Part shown: one piece after another, positions 52,165-62,833 of the stretch
Layout of the letters: each line of letters begins with the position of its first letter
How positions within the stretch are numbered: position 1 is the first letter of the stretch
Made by a program: the position numbers and the translations under genes
Assembly: GCF_946479765.1 (NCBI RefSeq)
Contig: NZ_CAMLHO010000009.1
Location: 1-64,000 of the forward strand
DNA: 64,000 bases
DNA from: an uncultured Aliivibrio sp.
Lineage (GTDB): Bacteria; Pseudomonadota; Gammaproteobacteria; Enterobacterales; Vibrionaceae
Reading direction: 5' to 3'
Notes under the pieces: model-generated
Database searches by the model: none
Told to the model about the DNA's origin: nothing
Seen by the model: only the letters and a program-made list of their open reading frames with translations

Positions 52165-53445
52165 ATGACAGCAACAAATGAATTATTGCAGGATTTAAAA
52201 GCTCGTGGGCTTATTGCACAGTGCACAGCAGACGAAGAGTTAGCTGAGCACCTTTCAACAGACTGTCGTACTCTCTATTGCGGTTTCGATCCGACAGCAG
52301 ACAGTCTACACATTGGTAGCCTAGTGCCTTTGCTAGTTCTTAAGCGTTTTCAACAAGCGGGTCATAAACCATTAGCGCTTGTTGGTGGTGCAACTGGCCT
52401 AATTGGCGATCCAAGCTTTAAAGCGGCTGAGCGTCAATTAAATACATCTGATGTTGTTGGTGATTGGGTTAATAAAATTCACGCTCAAGTGTCTGCATTT
52501 GTTGATTTTAATGAATCAAAAAATGGCGCAGAAGTGGTGAATAACCTAGATTGGATCGGTGAAATCAATGTAATCGAATTCATGCGTGACATTGGTAAGC
52601 ATTTCAGTGTAAACGCAATGATTCAAAAAGAATCAGTAAAACAGCGTATCGATCGTGAAGGATCTGGTATTTCATTTACTGAGTTCAGCTACATGCTTCT
52701 TCAATCGTATGACTTTGCTGCATTAAACAAAGCTAAAGAGTGTACGCTTCAAATCGGTGGTTCTGATCAGTGGGGTAATATCACTGGCGGTATCGATCTG
52801 ACTCGCCGTATGAACCGTAATAAAGTATTTGGTCTAACGTTACCGTTAGTAACTAAATCAGATGGTACTAAATTTGGTAAAACGGAATCAGGTACAATTT
52901 GGTTAGACCCAAGCAAAACGTCACCATACGCATTCTTCCAATTCTGGTTGGGAACAGCAGATGCTGATGTATATGATTTCTTACGTTTCTTCACATTCTT
53001 ATCTGTTGATGAGATTGCTGCTATTGAAGAGAGTGACAAAAGTGTACAAGGTCGTCCTGCAGGCCAAGGTGTACTAGCTAAAGAAGTAACTCGCTTAGTG
53101 CATGGTGAAGAAGGCTTAGCATCTTCTGAGCGCATTACAGCCGCGTTATTCTCTGGTGACTTAGCCTCTCTAACTGAAACCGATTTAGCACAATTAGCAC
53201 AAGATGGTCTACCAACGACTGAACTTGAGGCTTCTGAGCAAACTATCGTTGAAGTACTAACTCAATCTGAACTAGCAAAATCAAATAAGATGGCGCGTGA
53301 ATTTATTGGTAACGGTGCGGTTTCAGTGAATGGTGAAAAAGTTGCTGATGCTGAAGTGATTCTGAAAAAAGAAGACGCATTATTCGGTAAGTACAGCGTG
53401 ATTAAGCGTGGTAAGAAACTGTTTAACTTATACATCTGGAAATAA
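52165..53445 (+). CDS. tyrS: Tyrosyl-tRNA synthetase
   Basis: TyrS charges tRNA-Tyr. The 426-residue class I synthetase has [19 protein letters not shown] (HIGH-like HIGS), [12 protein letters not shown] and [12 protein letters not shown] (KMSKS-like). The C-terminal S4 RNA-binding domain has [18 protein letters not shown]. Length and motifs fit the TyrS (type 1) form of E. coli. It is monocistronic with a terminator shared with ygiQ. Confidence 0.97.
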   Translation: MTATNELLQDLKARGLIAQCTADEELAEHLSTDCRTLYCGFDPTADSLHIGSLVPLLVLKRFQQAGHKPLALVGGATGLIGDPSFKAAERQLNTSDVVGDWVNKIHAQVSAFVDFNESKNGAEVVNNLDWIGEINVIEFMRDIGKHFSVNAMIQKESVKQRIDREGSGISFTEFSYMLLQSYDFAALNKAKECTLQIGGSDQWGNITGGIDLTRRMNRNKVFGLTLPLVTKSDGTKFGKTESGTIWLDPSKTSPYAFFQFWLGTADADVYDFLRFFTFLSVDEIAAIEESDKSVQGRPAGQGVLAKEVTRLVHGEEGLASSERITAALFSGDLASLTETDLAQLAQDGLPTTELEASEQTIVEVLTQSELAKSNKMAREFIGNGAVSVNGEKVADAEVILKKEDALFGKYSVIKRGKKLFNLYIWK

Positions 53446-53514
53446 TATTAGCTTCCGTTGATGAGGTATTTGTCTCTCTTTAATGGGGTGTAGATTATTT
53501 ATTGTTCAGATAAT

Positions 53515-53546
53515 AAAAAAGCGAACCGACAAGGTTCGCTTTTTTT
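53515..53546. terminator. Bidirectional terminator between tyrS and ygiQ
   Basis: AAAAAAGCGAACC and GGTTCGCTTTTTT stem, for convergent genes. Confidence 0.92.
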
Positions 53547-53599
53547 ATGCATGTTAGTTTTTTCTATTTAAGAAAGCGTCTTTAATTAAGAAAGAGTAA

Positions 53600-55972
53600 T
53601 TAACGATGCTTTGGTTTATTACGTTTTGGTGCTGAACCGCTTGGCTTATTTGCAGTAGGTTTATTGCTACCAGGTTTGCCATTACCATTTGGTTTGTTGT
53701 TTGAATAACCGTTGCGAACCCCATTCTTTTGACCACTAGAGGCTGGTTTATCTGAACCAGAATTTCCTGTACGGTTTTGTTGTTGTCCTTGAGTAGCTGG
53801 TTTGCCACTGCGGTTACTATTATTTTGACCACTGCGATTATTGCTAGTACGAGGATCACCATCAAACTGCGCTTGTGTATGCTTAGTTGCAAAGCGTTTT
53901 GCACCATGACGACCTGTTTGACGACGTTCGGCTGGTGTTTGTGTATCAATGTCATGTTCAGGCACTAAACAGTGTGGTTTGTCACCAATAAGGTGTTTTT
54001 TACCCATATTTGTCAATGCTTCACGGATCATTTTCCAGTTTTTAGGATCATGATAACGCAATAGCCCTTTGTGTAGTCGGCGTTGACGCTCACCTTTAGC
54101 AACGGTCACATCTTCACGTTGTTTATATTTAACGCGTTTTAGTGGGTTGGTTTCTGAATAATACATTGACGTTGCATTACACATTGGTGATGGATAGAAG
54201 TTTTGAACTTGATCACACTCAAGGTTGTTCTTTTTCAGCCACATCGCTAGATTCAGCATGTCTTCATCTTCTGTGCCCGGGTGAGCAGAGATAAAGTAAG
54301 GGATAAGGTATTGTTTCTTACCTGCTTCTTGGCTGTATTTTTCAAACATTGTTTTGAAGCGATCGTATGAACCCATTTCAGGCTTCATCATAAGATCTAA
54401 TGGGCCTTTTTCAGTATGTTCAGGGGCAATTTTTAAGTAACCACCAACGTGGTGAGTCACTAACTCACGTACGTATTCTGGTGATTCAATCGCTAAGTCG
54501 TAACGAACACCAGAGGCAATTAAGACTTTCTTTATGCCTTTTACTTGGCGTGCTTCACGGTACAAATCAATCGTATGTACGTGATCGGTATTTAACTTGT
54601 CACAGATTTTAGGGAAGACACAAGAAGGTCGACGACAGGTTGCTTCCGCTTTAGGAATAGAACAGCCTAAGCGATACATGTTTGCTGTTGGGCCACCAAG
54701 ATCTGAGATTGTGCCAGTAAAACCAGGAACTTTGTCACGAATTTCTTCTAATTCATTAAGAATTGATTTTTTAGAGCGGTTTTGAATAATACGACCTTCG
54801 TGTTCTGTAATACTACAGAATGAACAACCACCAAAACAACCACGCATAATGTTGACTGATGTTTTAATCATTTCATACGCAGGGATCTTTGCTTTGTCAT
54901 ACATTGGGTGTGGTACGCGTGCATAAGGGAGATCAAACACAAAATCCATTTCTTCTGTTGTCAGAGGAATTGGCGCTTGGTTTACCCATAACTCACGATC
55001 ACCATGACGTTGGATTAATGCACGACCAGAATATGGGTTCGTTTCTAAATGCATAATACGACTAGCATGGGCATAAAGAATACGGTCACTGTTTAATTTT
55101 TCAAACGGTGGAATGCGAATTGCTGTTGTTTTTGAATCATGGCGAGAAGCGGTTACCGTAATAACTTGTGGTTGCTCTTCTTTTACCTCCGCTTTATTCG
55201 TTTCGCATTGCTCTTCTGTCGCGTATGGATTGATAGGCACAAAAGCGGCTTTGCCTGGTTTCTCAATACGAGACGAGTCAATGATCTTAAATCCTTCAGG
55301 TTCTGCTGGTAAGTTCACAGCGGTACCACGGATGTTTGTCATTGTTTTCACGTCTTCGCCACTAGCAAGACGGTGAGCAACCTCAACTAATGCACGTTCC
55401 GCATTACCAAACAGAAGAATGTCGCCTTTTGCATCAAATAATACAGAACGACGAACCTTGTCAGACCAGTAATCATAATGCGCTAGACGACGAAGACTTG
55501 CCTCAATACCACCCAATACGATAGGGGTGTCTTTAAACGCTTCACGACAACGCTGAGAATAGACTAATACTGCACGATCAGGGCGCTTACCGCCTTCATT
55601 GTTTGGGGTGTAAGCATCATCGTGACGAAGTTTTTTATCCGAGGTATAACGGTTGATCATGGAATCCATGTTACCCGCAGTGATACCAAAGAATAAGTTT
55701 GGTTGACCAAGGGTCATGAACTCGTCTTTGTTTTCCCATTTTGGCTGGGCAATGATACCAACGCGGAAGCCTTGTGCTTCTAGCAAACGTCCGATGATCG
55801 CCATACCAAAACTTGGGTGATCCACATACGCATCCCCAGTTACAATGATAATGTCGCAGCTATCCCAACCAAGTTGGTCCATTTCTTTACGAGAAGTAGG
55901 AAAGAAAGGGGCTGTTCCATAGCATTCTGCCCAGAATTTCGGGTATTCGTTTATTGGAGTTACGTTGTGCAT
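53600..55972 (-). CDS. ygiQ: YgiQ family radical SAM protein
   Basis: This 790-residue protein has an N-terminal UPF0313 domain ([34 protein letters not shown]) and a radical SAM core with [16 protein letters not shown], whose three cysteines bind the 4Fe-4S cluster. The reaction is unknown. The last 83 or so residues (about 708-790) are a low-complexity Asn/Gly/Lys/Ser/Pro tail ending in basic residues. It is a single leftward gene. Confidence 0.93.
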   Translation of the reverse strand: MHNVTPINEYPKFWAECYGTAPFFPTSRKEMDQLGWDSCDIIIVTGDAYVDHPSFGMAIIGRLLEAQGFRVGIIAQPKWENKDEFMTLGQPNLFFGITAGNMDSMINRYTSDKKLRHDDAYTPNNEGGKRPDRAVLVYSQRCREAFKDTPIVLGGIEASLRRLAHYDYWSDKVRRSVLFDAKGDILLFGNAERALVEVAHRLASGEDVKTMTNIRGTAVNLPAEPEGFKIIDSSRIEKPGKAAFVPINPYATEEQCETNKAEVKEEQPQVITVTASRHDSKTTAIRIPPFEKLNSDRILYAHASRIMHLETNPYSGRALIQRHGDRELWVNQAPIPLTTEEMDFVFDLPYARVPHPMYDKAKIPAYEMIKTSVNIMRGCFGGCSFCSITEHEGRIIQNRSKKSILNELEEIRDKVPGFTGTISDLGGPTANMYRLGCSIPKAEATCRRPSCVFPKICDKLNTDHVHTIDLYREARQVKGIKKVLIASGVRYDLAIESPEYVRELVTHHVGGYLKIAPEHTEKGPLDLMMKPEMGSYDRFKTMFEKYSQEAGKKQYLIPYFISAHPGTEDEDMLNLAMWLKKNNLECDQVQNFYPSPMCNATSMYYSETNPLKRVKYKQREDVTVAKGERQRRLHKGLLRYHDPKNWKMIREALTNMGKKHLIGDKPHCLVPEHDIDTQTPAERRQTGRHGAKRFATKHTQAQFDGDPRTSNNRSGQNNSNRSGKPATQGQQQNRTGNSGSDKPASSGQKNGVRNGYSNNKPNGNGKPGSNKPTANKPSGSAPKRNKPKHR

Positions 55973-56328
55973 TAGTTCACCTCAGAATTTGGAGGCAGAA
56001 TTATACCGATTTGAGAGCGCTTTCACCAGAAAAGAAAACCCCCATTATTATTAAGCGAATTCATATCTTTATGCCATTGAAAAATATAGACGACATAAAT
56101 AAGTAATAGAAATAGCAGAGATTGATAAAGAGAAAATGATAGTGGTGTCTTTGAGCATGACTTATTTATCCATTAATTTATTTTAGATTGGTATAGATAA
56201 GTAATATATAGGTTAGCAAGATGAGTTTAATTAGCAGAGCGTAAATTTTTTGTAATAATATGCCTATTATTTATGAAAAAACGCCAGTAGTTTCAATCTG
56301 CTGGCGTTTTATTTATTTCTTTAACTAT
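55973..56328. other. Intergenic region between ygiQ and dcuC
   Basis: These 356 bp are AT-rich. They hold the ygiQ upstream region and the dcuC terminator at the right end. Two ATAAGTAAT words (near 56098 and 56195) recur, but nothing coding or RNA-like is recognisable. Confidence 0.4.
56276..56310 (-). terminator. Terminator after dcuC
   Basis: ACGCCAG(T)AG and CT(G)CTGGCGT pair around TTTCAAT, with TTTTTT following leftward. Confidence 0.85.
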
Positions 56329-57696
56329 CTATGCGTACATAGGAACCAATACCATGGTCCCCAAGATTACTGTGATTAGACCACAAATAACAGGAACAGA
56401 GGTACGTTTCACTACTTCAAATGGGCTGATTTTAGCCATACCTGATGTCGCAACGATAACACCAGATACCGGTGAAATTGTACGACCAAGGTTAGATGCT
56501 TGTAGCATTGGGATGATTAAGAACGCAGGGCTTAAACCCATTTTTTCAGCAAGTTGCGGAGCAAGCTCAACGAATGCATAGAATGGAGCGTTACCAGAAC
56601 CCGTTGCGATAGCAGCAGCAACCGTTAAACCAGTAAGAAGAAGCATTAAGGCAATACCACCAGCTCCCGCTTTATCGGCTAGGTGTAGAAGGTTATCAAT
56701 TGCACCAACAGACATTAGGCCTTGTGCAAATACACCAGCAGCAACCAATAGCATTACCACGCCTTTAAATGCATCTGCCATACCTGCATAACAAGATTCT
56801 AAATCTTCTAGGGTTGCTCTGCCGTCTAGTTTATTAGTAATAAAGTTAATTACCGCACCAATGAAGATTGAAGCAACAACGATAGTATAGATATCTAAAG
56901 ACAAGCCAGGGATAGTTTCGCCATTGAAGACAAAAACACCAACGATTGGTAAGAAAGGTAAAATCGCGTAGTAAGAAGGCGCGTTGACTTCCATTGCTGA
57001 AATATCAACTTTTTCCATTGGCGTATTTTCTTTCTTATCTAGATATTTATTCCAGAAGAAAGCGGCTGCTGCCATAACAATGATTGCACAAATAGAAACA
57101 GGTAAGACTGTTTCAACTGCAAAACTGTGTAGAGGCATACCAGACTTTTCTGCTGCAACAATAACGTCACCAGAAGTAGGAGAAAGAATGATGGCTGCTG
57201 GAGATGCACAGACGGCAACTGCTGCTGGACGAGAAATACCCATCGCTGTCATCATAGGGAATAGTGTTGCCATTAACAACACACCTAGACCTGTTGCTGA
57301 ACTTACAGCAAGAGACATTAAACAAGCAACGATATAAGCCGCTACCAGTAAAACGTAAGGTGATTTAATAAATGCTAATGGTTTAGAAAATTGTTTAACA
57401 ACCACATTGTTTGCGCCAATGTGAGTCATGTAAGAAGCAAAACCACAAAGTAGCATGATTTGCATTCCTAGGCCGCCCCCACGATACTGAAGCATGTATT
57501 TCACGTATTCTAGTGCATCCGTTAATAAGTTACCTGTTGCGGTAACTTTTGCAGGTAAAACCGTGTGACCTAATAAGCCTGCAATAATAAGTAGTGCTAA
57601 ACCAGCAGTTAGTAGAACACCGGCTGCCTTGTATCCTTTTACGATAAAGTAACCCACCAAAACGGTGATTACCAAACCAATCATTAACTCCAGCAT
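56329..57696 (-). CDS. dcuC: Anaerobic C4-dicarboxylate transporter DcuC
   Basis: DcuC moves C4-dicarboxylates, mainly succinate efflux during fermentation. The 455-residue protein has about twelve hydrophobic segments and matches DcuC in MLELMIGLVITVLVGYFIVKGY, GLGMQIMLLCGFASYM, SSATGLGVLLMATLFPMM and ATGSGNAPFYAFVELAP. The start context has AGGGGAAAA. An inverted repeat TGTGTAA-N15-TTACACA lies 37-65 bp upstream and may be an operator. FNR/ArcA sites were not recognised. Confidence 0.93.
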   Translation of the reverse strand: MLELMIGLVITVLVGYFIVKGYKAAGVLLTAGLALLIIAGLLGHTVLPAKVTATGNLLTDALEYVKYMLQYRGGGLGMQIMLLCGFASYMTHIGANNVVVKQFSKPLAFIKSPYVLLVAAYIVACLMSLAVSSATGLGVLLMATLFPMMTAMGISRPAAVAVCASPAAIILSPTSGDVIVAAEKSGMPLHSFAVETVLPVSICAIIVMAAAAFFWNKYLDKKENTPMEKVDISAMEVNAPSYYAILPFLPIVGVFVFNGETIPGLSLDIYTIVVASIFIGAVINFITNKLDGRATLEDLESCYAGMADAFKGVVMLLVAAGVFAQGLMSVGAIDNLLHLADKAGAGGIALMLLLTGLTVAAAIATGSGNAPFYAFVELAPQLAEKMGLSPAFLIIPMLQASNLGRTISPVSGVIVATSGMAKISPFEVVKRTSVPVICGLITVILGTMVLVPMYA

Positions 57697-58020
57697 GGAA
57701 TTTTCCCCTTAAGATTTCAAAAATACAAAAATTGTGTAACTTATATACATATTCTTACACATTTCGTAATAGAAACTTACCTAACTTTTACCTGTAGCAC
57801 ATCTGCTACTTAACCTCATCATGATCTAAAACAAATAAAAAATAATCCTGTTAATAAGATGATGCGTAACTGTTGTTCTTGTTGCTGTAAAAGGATAATA
57901 AGTTGGAAAGTGTCACGTGTGTTTTTGAGATATCAATAGAAGTAGATTGTTTTTTAACCGTTACTAGACGAAGTGAAAATTGGGTTTATACTAGCGTCAT
58001 TCTAATTAGGTGGCGTAACT
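57697..58020. other. dcuC divergent intergenic region
   Basis: These 324 bp lie between dcuC and a divergent membrane-protein gene and must hold both promoters. The clear feature is the inverted repeat at 57733-57761. A short overlapping reading frame at 57903-58139 is considered spurious. Confidence 0.5.
57733..57761. repeat. TGTGTAA-N15-TTACACA inverted repeat upstream of dcuC
   Basis: Two exact 7-bp arms separated by 15 bp of AT-rich sequence sit at about -37 to -65 from the dcuC start. The spacing is too long for CRP or FNR. Regulator unknown. Confidence 0.5.
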
Positions 58021-58728
58021 ATGTTTTTTCAAACCTTACAATATATTCTTATTCCAGCACTCTTAGGAGCGCAAATACTATTGACCATAATTTTGCACAA
58101 AGGCGATATTTGTCCTGGTCAACGCGGGCGTATTCATAAATGGTTGCCAGTGTTCATTCTTGGCTGGTGTATTATTGCCGGTGTAGGTATGACTTACGCT
58201 TCTATATTTGCCATTAATTTTGTTCCAGCGCTTGCCATTGCCGGTTTTTATCTAAGTGTTAAAACAGGGAAAACTCGTGATAAAGGCCCGTTAATTGTGA
58301 TGGCATTAGCGAATGGTTTTGCGGCGGCAAGCTTTGTTAATTTAGCCTTGGGCTCAGGTTCATTTACGCAGTTATTTTTTGCAGCGACAGGCCCATTCTT
58401 ATTTGGGGCGTTATTAACACACCTTCTTTTGACCTTAGCGCGAACTCGCTTGCAGGCATTTCATAAACTATTACCGATCAGTGGCATTGTTAGTGGGATT
58501 GTCATGTCGGTTATTTTGTTGTGTCAGACTCTCAGTGTCCATGAGATATTTTTGGATAAGATGGCAGTTAAGTTAGGTATAGCATTAGGACTGATGTTAC
58601 TAAGTATTGGTTTGTGGAGTGTTCACTTATTCAAACAACAAGCGGTGAAGTGGAAAATGCTAGCCGTAGCAAGTGTAGTTATGGCTATTTCTGGTTATTA
58701 TCAATTTCAGTTGTTTTTTGTGATGTAG
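58021..58728 (+). CDS. Polytopic membrane protein of unknown function
   Basis: This 235-residue protein has about seven hydrophobic segments (for example FQTLQYILIPALLGAQILL, VFILGWCIIAGVGMTYASI, FGALLTHLLLTLA, MLAVASVVMAISGYYQF) and short charged loops. I do not recognise a family. An AGGTGGCGTAACT stretch is a moderate ribosome site. A DUF4250 gene follows 68 bp later on the same strand and may be co-transcribed. Confidence 0.8.
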   Translation: MFFQTLQYILIPALLGAQILLTIILHKGDICPGQRGRIHKWLPVFILGWCIIAGVGMTYASIFAINFVPALAIAGFYLSVKTGKTRDKGPLIVMALANGFAAASFVNLALGSGSFTQLFFAATGPFLFGALLTHLLLTLARTRLQAFHKLLPISGIVSGIVMSVILLCQTLSVHEIFLDKMAVKLGIALGLMLLSIGLWSVHLFKQQAVKWKMLAVASVVMAISGYYQFQLFFVM

Positions 58729-58796
58729 GGCACGCATTGCTTTCAAAAACTGATCTAATCTAAGTATGTCTCTTACAGCAACATGGAGGGTGAAGA

Positions 58797-58991
58797 TTGG
58801 ATTTAAGTAATGCTCACGGACTAGAAAGTGGAATTCTACTCGGCATCATTAATGAAAAATTGCGATTGGAATGTCACAGTCTAGAAGAATTGTCCAGCGT
58901 GTATGAGCTTGATACACAAGGAGTTCAAGACAAGCTCAGTGGCTTGGGTTATCAATATGACCCATTAACGAATCAATTTAAGAATACGTAA
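58797..58991 (+). CDS. DUF4250 domain protein
   Basis: This 64-residue protein fits the DUF4250 pattern: SGILLGIINEKLRLECHSLEELSSVYELD, then a helix ending in LGYQYDPLTNQFK. The family has no known function. The start is TTG at 58797, supported by a strong GGAGGG site at 58785-58790 and by the absence of any ATG or GTG nearby in frame. It may form a unit with the upstream membrane protein. Confidence 0.82.
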   Translation: MDLSNAHGLESGILLGIINEKLRLECHSLEELSSVYELDTQGVQDKLSGLGYQYDPLTNQFKNT

Positions 58992-59026
58992 TTTTTAACC
59001 AATATTTAAATGCTACATACCTCGAT

Positions 59027-59938
59027 TTAAGTCATTTTAATACCATCTAAATGACTCTGGCTCTGCTGTTTCGCAGTAGAGAAAAACGCTTGTAAATATT
59101 TTTTATCATGTTCGCTGTCTCTAACGGCAGCGAACAATCTTCTCCACAATCCTTTCCCTAATGGTTTACTCTCAATTAATCCTTGTCGTGAAAACTCACT
59201 GATTGCCCAGTTAGGCAGTGCCGCCACACCTAAACCCGCCGAGACCATCTGTATCAACATTAATGTATTTTCAGCTTTTTTCCATTTAGCTGGCTCAACA
59301 TTGTTTGGCGATAGAAAATATTTTACGACATCCAAACGTTGTTTTTGTACAGGATAAGTCAGCATGGTTTGATCGAGTAAATCTTCGGGTTCGATATATT
59401 CTTTATTGGCAAGAGGGTGGTTAGTTGCCATAACAAGGCGCATTTCGAAATCAAATAAAGGCTCATAATGAACCTCTCCACGAGGTTGAATATCTGATGT
59501 TATTACTAAATCAAGATCGCCATTGACTAATGCAGGTAAAGGCTCAAAACCAAAGCCGGATGAAAAATCCAGTTCCACCTCAGGCCAGCTCACTTGATAC
59601 TCTTTAATTGCAGGCATTAACCACTGAAAACAAGAGTGACATTCAATCGCCATGTGCAATCGGCCGTGTAAATCTTCTTTCAAACTCGCAATATCATATT
59701 CCGCGCGAGTCATTTTTGGTAAAACATCATCAGCCAGCTTTAATAAGATCTCACCTTCTGAGGTGAATTTTACAGGGCGAGTTTTACGTAAAAAAACATG
59801 ACTGCCAAGACGGGTTTCAAAGTCTTTTAACTGATGAGAGAGGGCTGATTGAGTAAGATGCAGAGCATTAGCAGTGGCTGTTAATGAGCCAGTATCACGC
59901 AGTGTGATTAAGGTTTTTAGATGTTTTAATTCAATCAT
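59027..59938 (-). CDS. metR: LysR-type regulator MetR
   Basis: MetR activates metE and other methionine genes, with homocysteine as coactivator. The 303-residue protein has an N-terminal helix-turn-helix (MIELKHLKTLITLRDTGSLTATANALHLTQSALSHQLKDFE) and a LysR substrate-binding domain; the whole N-terminus matches E. coli MetR. It is divergent from metE across a 221-bp region with MetR- and MetJ-like sites, as in E. coli. Confidence 0.96.
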   Translation of the reverse strand: MIELKHLKTLITLRDTGSLTATANALHLTQSALSHQLKDFETRLGSHVFLRKTRPVKFTSEGEILLKLADDVLPKMTRAEYDIASLKEDLHGRLHMAIECHSCFQWLMPAIKEYQVSWPEVELDFSSGFGFEPLPALVNGDLDLVITSDIQPRGEVHYEPLFDFEMRLVMATNHPLANKEYIEPEDLLDQTMLTYPVQKQRLDVVKYFLSPNNVEPAKWKKAENTLMLIQMVSAGLGVAALPNWAISEFSRQGLIESKPLGKGLWRRLFAAVRDSEHDKKYLQAFFSTAKQQSQSHLDGIKMT

Positions 59939-60006
59939 TATTATTCCTCAAGTTCCGTTTGAGTTGGTTTATCTCTCTTCACAGTAAAGTGAAAAAGAAG
60001 CAAAGT

Positions 60007-60022
60007 AAACATCTAGATGGCT
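60007..60022. promoter_or_regulatory. Tandem MetJ-like boxes, metR side
   Basis: AAACATCT and AGATGGCT, each 6 of 8 with the met box AGACGTCT, lie head to tail as MetJ dimers require. They are about 70 bp upstream of the metR start. Confidence 0.6.
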
Positions 60023-60061
60023 AAATAAAATTAATCCATTTAAATTAAGAGAAAACTTAGT

Positions 60062-60074
60062 TGAAATAAATTCA
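60062..60074. promoter_or_regulatory. MetR binding site
   Basis: TGAA-ATAAA-TTCA is a perfect match to the MetR consensus TGAA-N5-TTCA, 86 bp before the metE start, a suitable place for activation. A weaker partial copy starts at 60084. Confidence 0.75.
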
Positions 60075-60128
60075 TAATCAAAGTGAAGTATTCGACGTTG
60101 TAGATAGTTATAAAAAGCGCCATTATTT

Positions 60129-60144
60129 AGCCATCCAAACGGCT
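60129..60144. promoter_or_regulatory. Tandem MetJ-like boxes overlapping the metE leader
   Basis: AGCCATCC (5 of 8) and AAACGGCT (6 of 8) directly precede the AAGGGA ribosome site. TTAGCCATC here is the reverse complement of GATGGCTAA in the distal pair at 60016-60024. Confidence 0.5.
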
Positions 60145-60159
60145 AAGGGAATTAAATCA

Positions 60160-62493
60160 ATGACAACAGAATTAAACAATACAGTAGGAAAAACAGTAAC
60201 TCATATTTTAGGCTATCCACGAGTAGGTGCTCAACGAGAGTTGAAATTTGCACAAGAAAAGTACTGGCGTGGCGAGATTGAACAAAAAGAATTATTAGTA
60301 GTAGGTAGCGAGCTTCGTCAGCGTCACTGGAAAGATCAATCAGCATCAGGATTAGATTTTGTTACCGCGGGTGATTTTGCTTGGTACGATCATGTATTAA
60401 CAACCAGCCTTCTTTTAGGTCATGTACCTGCTCGTCATAATAAAGGTTTCCCTGATTTAGACACGCTATTTAAAGTGGGTCGTGGTCAATCACAAAACAG
60501 TTGTGGCTGTGGTGAAGCGGCATCAGACATGACTAAGTGGTTTAATACTAATTATCATTATATCGTGCCGGAATTTTCTAAAGACGATAAATTTAACGTT
60601 AGTTGGTCACAGCTGTTTGATGAAATTGCAGAAGCGCAAAAGCAGGGGCATACCGTTAAACCAGTACTTCTTGGCCCATTAAGTTATTTGTGGCTAGGCA
60701 AAGAAGTGAATGATGAAGAAGTTGAGCAAGGGTTTGATCGTTTAGCGCTTCTCCCTCGTTTATTAACCGCTTATCAGGCTATTTTTTCGAAGTTATCTGC
60801 GCTTGGTGTTGAATGGGTACAAATTGATGAGCCAATTTTAGCGCTTGAGTTACCCAAAGCATGGGCAAATTCATTTAAATTGGCTTATCAAGTGATTCAA
60901 AGTGATGTGAAGTTACTATTAACAACCTATTTTGATGGCGTCGAACATCATTTAGATAAGATCACCGAATTAGCAGTAAATGGTTTACATATTGATATAT
61001 CAGCAGATCCTAAACAACTAGAAACCGTTGTAAATGCATTACCAAAAGAGTGGGTATTGTCTGTTGGTGCGATAAATGGTCGTAATGTATGGCGTGCAGA
61101 TTTAGAGCGTTTGCATGAAAAATTACAACCAGTTAAAGCAAAACTGGGTGATAAATTATGGATTGCAAGTTCATGTTCGTTATTGCATAGCCCTGTAGAT
61201 TTAGAGCAAGAAACAGAATTATCACAAGAAACAACTCAATGGTTTGCCTTTGCAAAACAAAAGTTAAAAGAAGTGACTTTGTTAGGTGGGGCACTGGATG
61301 GAAATCAAAATGCAATTTTAGCGTGTCATCAATACAGTCAACCACTGCGTGAGCGTGAGACGGCAGAGCACATTAATAAGCCAGCGGTACAGCAACGTTT
61401 AGCGGCTATCACTCCTGCGTTAGCAGAACGAGCGGAAGCGTATCCAGTCCGTGCACAACACCAAGCTGAAAAATTAGGGTTACCATTACTGCCAACAACA
61501 ACAATTGGTTCATTCCCACAAACCTCTGATATTCGTCAACAGCGTAGTGCGTATCGTGCAGGTAAATTGAATGAACAAGATTATGTCGCTGCAATGAAAG
61601 GGCATATTGCCGATGCAGTCGAGCGTCAAGAGCGTTTAGATTTGGATGTGTTGGTACATGGTGAAGCTGAGCGTAATGACATGGTCGAATATTTTGCGGA
61701 GAACCTGAATGGCTTTCAAGCAACACGATTTGGTTGGGTTCAAAGTTATGGCTCTCGTTGTGTTAAACCGGCTATCGTGGTGGCAGATATTGAGCGTGAA
61801 GCACCAATTACAGTCGATTGGACTCAGTACGCACAATCTCTAACAACCAAACAAATGAAGGGGATGCTAACAGGCCCAGTAACCATTCTTAGTTGGACGT
61901 TCCCACGAGAAGAAATCACTCGTAAAGAAATTGCACAACAATTAGCGTTGGTATTACGTGATGAGGTCTCTGATCTTCAGCAAGCGGGCATTAATATTAT
62001 TCAAATTGATGAGCCAGCCATTCGTGAAGGGCTACCGATTAAAAAGAGCGATCAAAAAGCGTATTTAGATTGGGCAGTAGAAGCGTTTAAGATCTCGGCA
62101 GCCAGTGCAAAATCAGAAACACAAATTCATACACACATGTGTTATAGCGAGTTTAATGAGATTATCGAATCAGTTGCTGCATTAGATGCAGATGTGATCA
62201 CCATTGAAACGTCTCGTTCAAATATGGAACTGCTGAAAGCGTTTGAAGATTTCAATTATCCAAATGAGATTGGACCTGGTGTTTATGATATTCACTCGCC
62301 AAACATTCCAAGTGAAGAATGGATTGTTGATTTAATTGAAACCGCCGCCGCGAAAGTTCCTGTAGAGCGTTTATGGGTTAACCCAGATTGTGGTCTTAAA
62401 ACTCGTAACTGGAAAGAGACAGAAGCCGCATTAGAGAACATGGTAAAAGCAGCGAAAATATTGCGTCAGAAATGGCAAGTTAATGCAGCATAG
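60160..62493 (+). CDS. metE: Cobalamin-independent methionine synthase
   Basis: MetE methylates homocysteine from 5-methyltetrahydropteroyl-triglutamate without B12. The 777-residue protein has the duplicated barrel of the family: N-terminal [19 protein letters not shown], linker, and a catalytic half with [10 protein letters not shown]. The zinc ligands are in HTHMCYSEF and [11 protein letters not shown], with the Glu between them. Control by MetR and MetJ is supported by upstream sites. Confidence 0.97.
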   Translation: MTTELNNTVGKTVTHILGYPRVGAQRELKFAQEKYWRGEIEQKELLVVGSELRQRHWKDQSASGLDFVTAGDFAWYDHVLTTSLLLGHVPARHNKGFPDLDTLFKVGRGQSQNSCGCGEAASDMTKWFNTNYHYIVPEFSKDDKFNVSWSQLFDEIAEAQKQGHTVKPVLLGPLSYLWLGKEVNDEEVEQGFDRLALLPRLLTAYQAIFSKLSALGVEWVQIDEPILALELPKAWANSFKLAYQVIQSDVKLLLTTYFDGVEHHLDKITELAVNGLHIDISADPKQLETVVNALPKEWVLSVGAINGRNVWRADLERLHEKLQPVKAKLGDKLWIASSCSLLHSPVDLEQETELSQETTQWFAFAKQKLKEVTLLGGALDGNQNAILACHQYSQPLRERETAEHINKPAVQQRLAAITPALAERAEAYPVRAQHQAEKLGLPLLPTTTIGSFPQTSDIRQQRSAYRAGKLNEQDYVAAMKGHIADAVERQERLDLDVLVHGEAERNDMVEYFAENLNGFQATRFGWVQSYGSRCVKPAIVVADIEREAPITVDWTQYAQSLTTKQMKGMLTGPVTILSWTFPREEITRKEIAQQLALVLRDEVSDLQQAGINIIQIDEPAIREGLPIKKSDQKAYLDWAVEAFKISAASAKSETQIHTHMCYSEFNEIIESVAALDADVITIETSRSNMELLKAFEDFNYPNEIGPGVYDIHSPNIPSEEWIVDLIETAAAKVPVERLWVNPDCGLKTRNWKETEAALENMVKAAKILRQKWQVNAA

Positions 62494-62539
62494 ATTGGAA
62501 TAACGAATACGATTAGCGTTCATTTACGTGAAACCAAAT

Positions 62540-62577
62540 AAAAGCGAAATCCTTTCATTCAGGGATTTCGCTTTTTT
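62540..62577. terminator. Terminator between metE and the Pmp3-type gene
   Basis: AAAAGCGAAATCCTT and AGGGATTTCGCTTTT (one G-U pair) form a long stem with T run, usable in both directions. Confidence 0.9.
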
Positions 62578-62591
62578 ATTTGCTGTTTTGC

Positions 62592-62750
62592 TTAACGGGT
62601 GGTTACCCAAAGGGCGTGGATCATACCTGGAACCCAGAAGAAAATAGTCAATATGATATTAATCAAAAGATCTTTTCCAATGCCTTTATCAAAGAAAACA
62701 CCTAGAGGTGGAAGTAATACACACAAAATAATTAGTACAAGCTTGTTCAT
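62592..62750 (-). CDS. Pmp3/YqaE family small membrane protein
   Basis: This 52-residue protein has two hydrophobic segments, NKLVLIILCVLLPPLGVFF and DLLINIILTIFFWVPGMIHALWV. It shows the PPLGV and PG-HALWV pattern of the Pmp3/YqaE stress-response family. The start at 62750 follows a GAGAGA site; the ORF extension to 62807 lacks one. E. coli YqaE is membrane-stress and Cpx linked, which may or may not hold here. Confidence 0.88.
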   Translation of the reverse strand: MNKLVLIILCVLLPPLGVFFDKGIGKDLLINIILTIFFWVPGMIHALWVTTR

Positions 62751-62833
62751 ATAATCTCTCTTTAAACTATGTTTACCATTATTAATAAGTACTAGATGAG
62801 CGACCATTGGTCAACTACTTACTTGAATTGGTA

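Noticed and set aside
57903-58139. 78-residue reading frame overlapping the start of the membrane protein gene
   Set aside because: It overlaps a better supported start in another frame, and the protein has no domain-like pattern.
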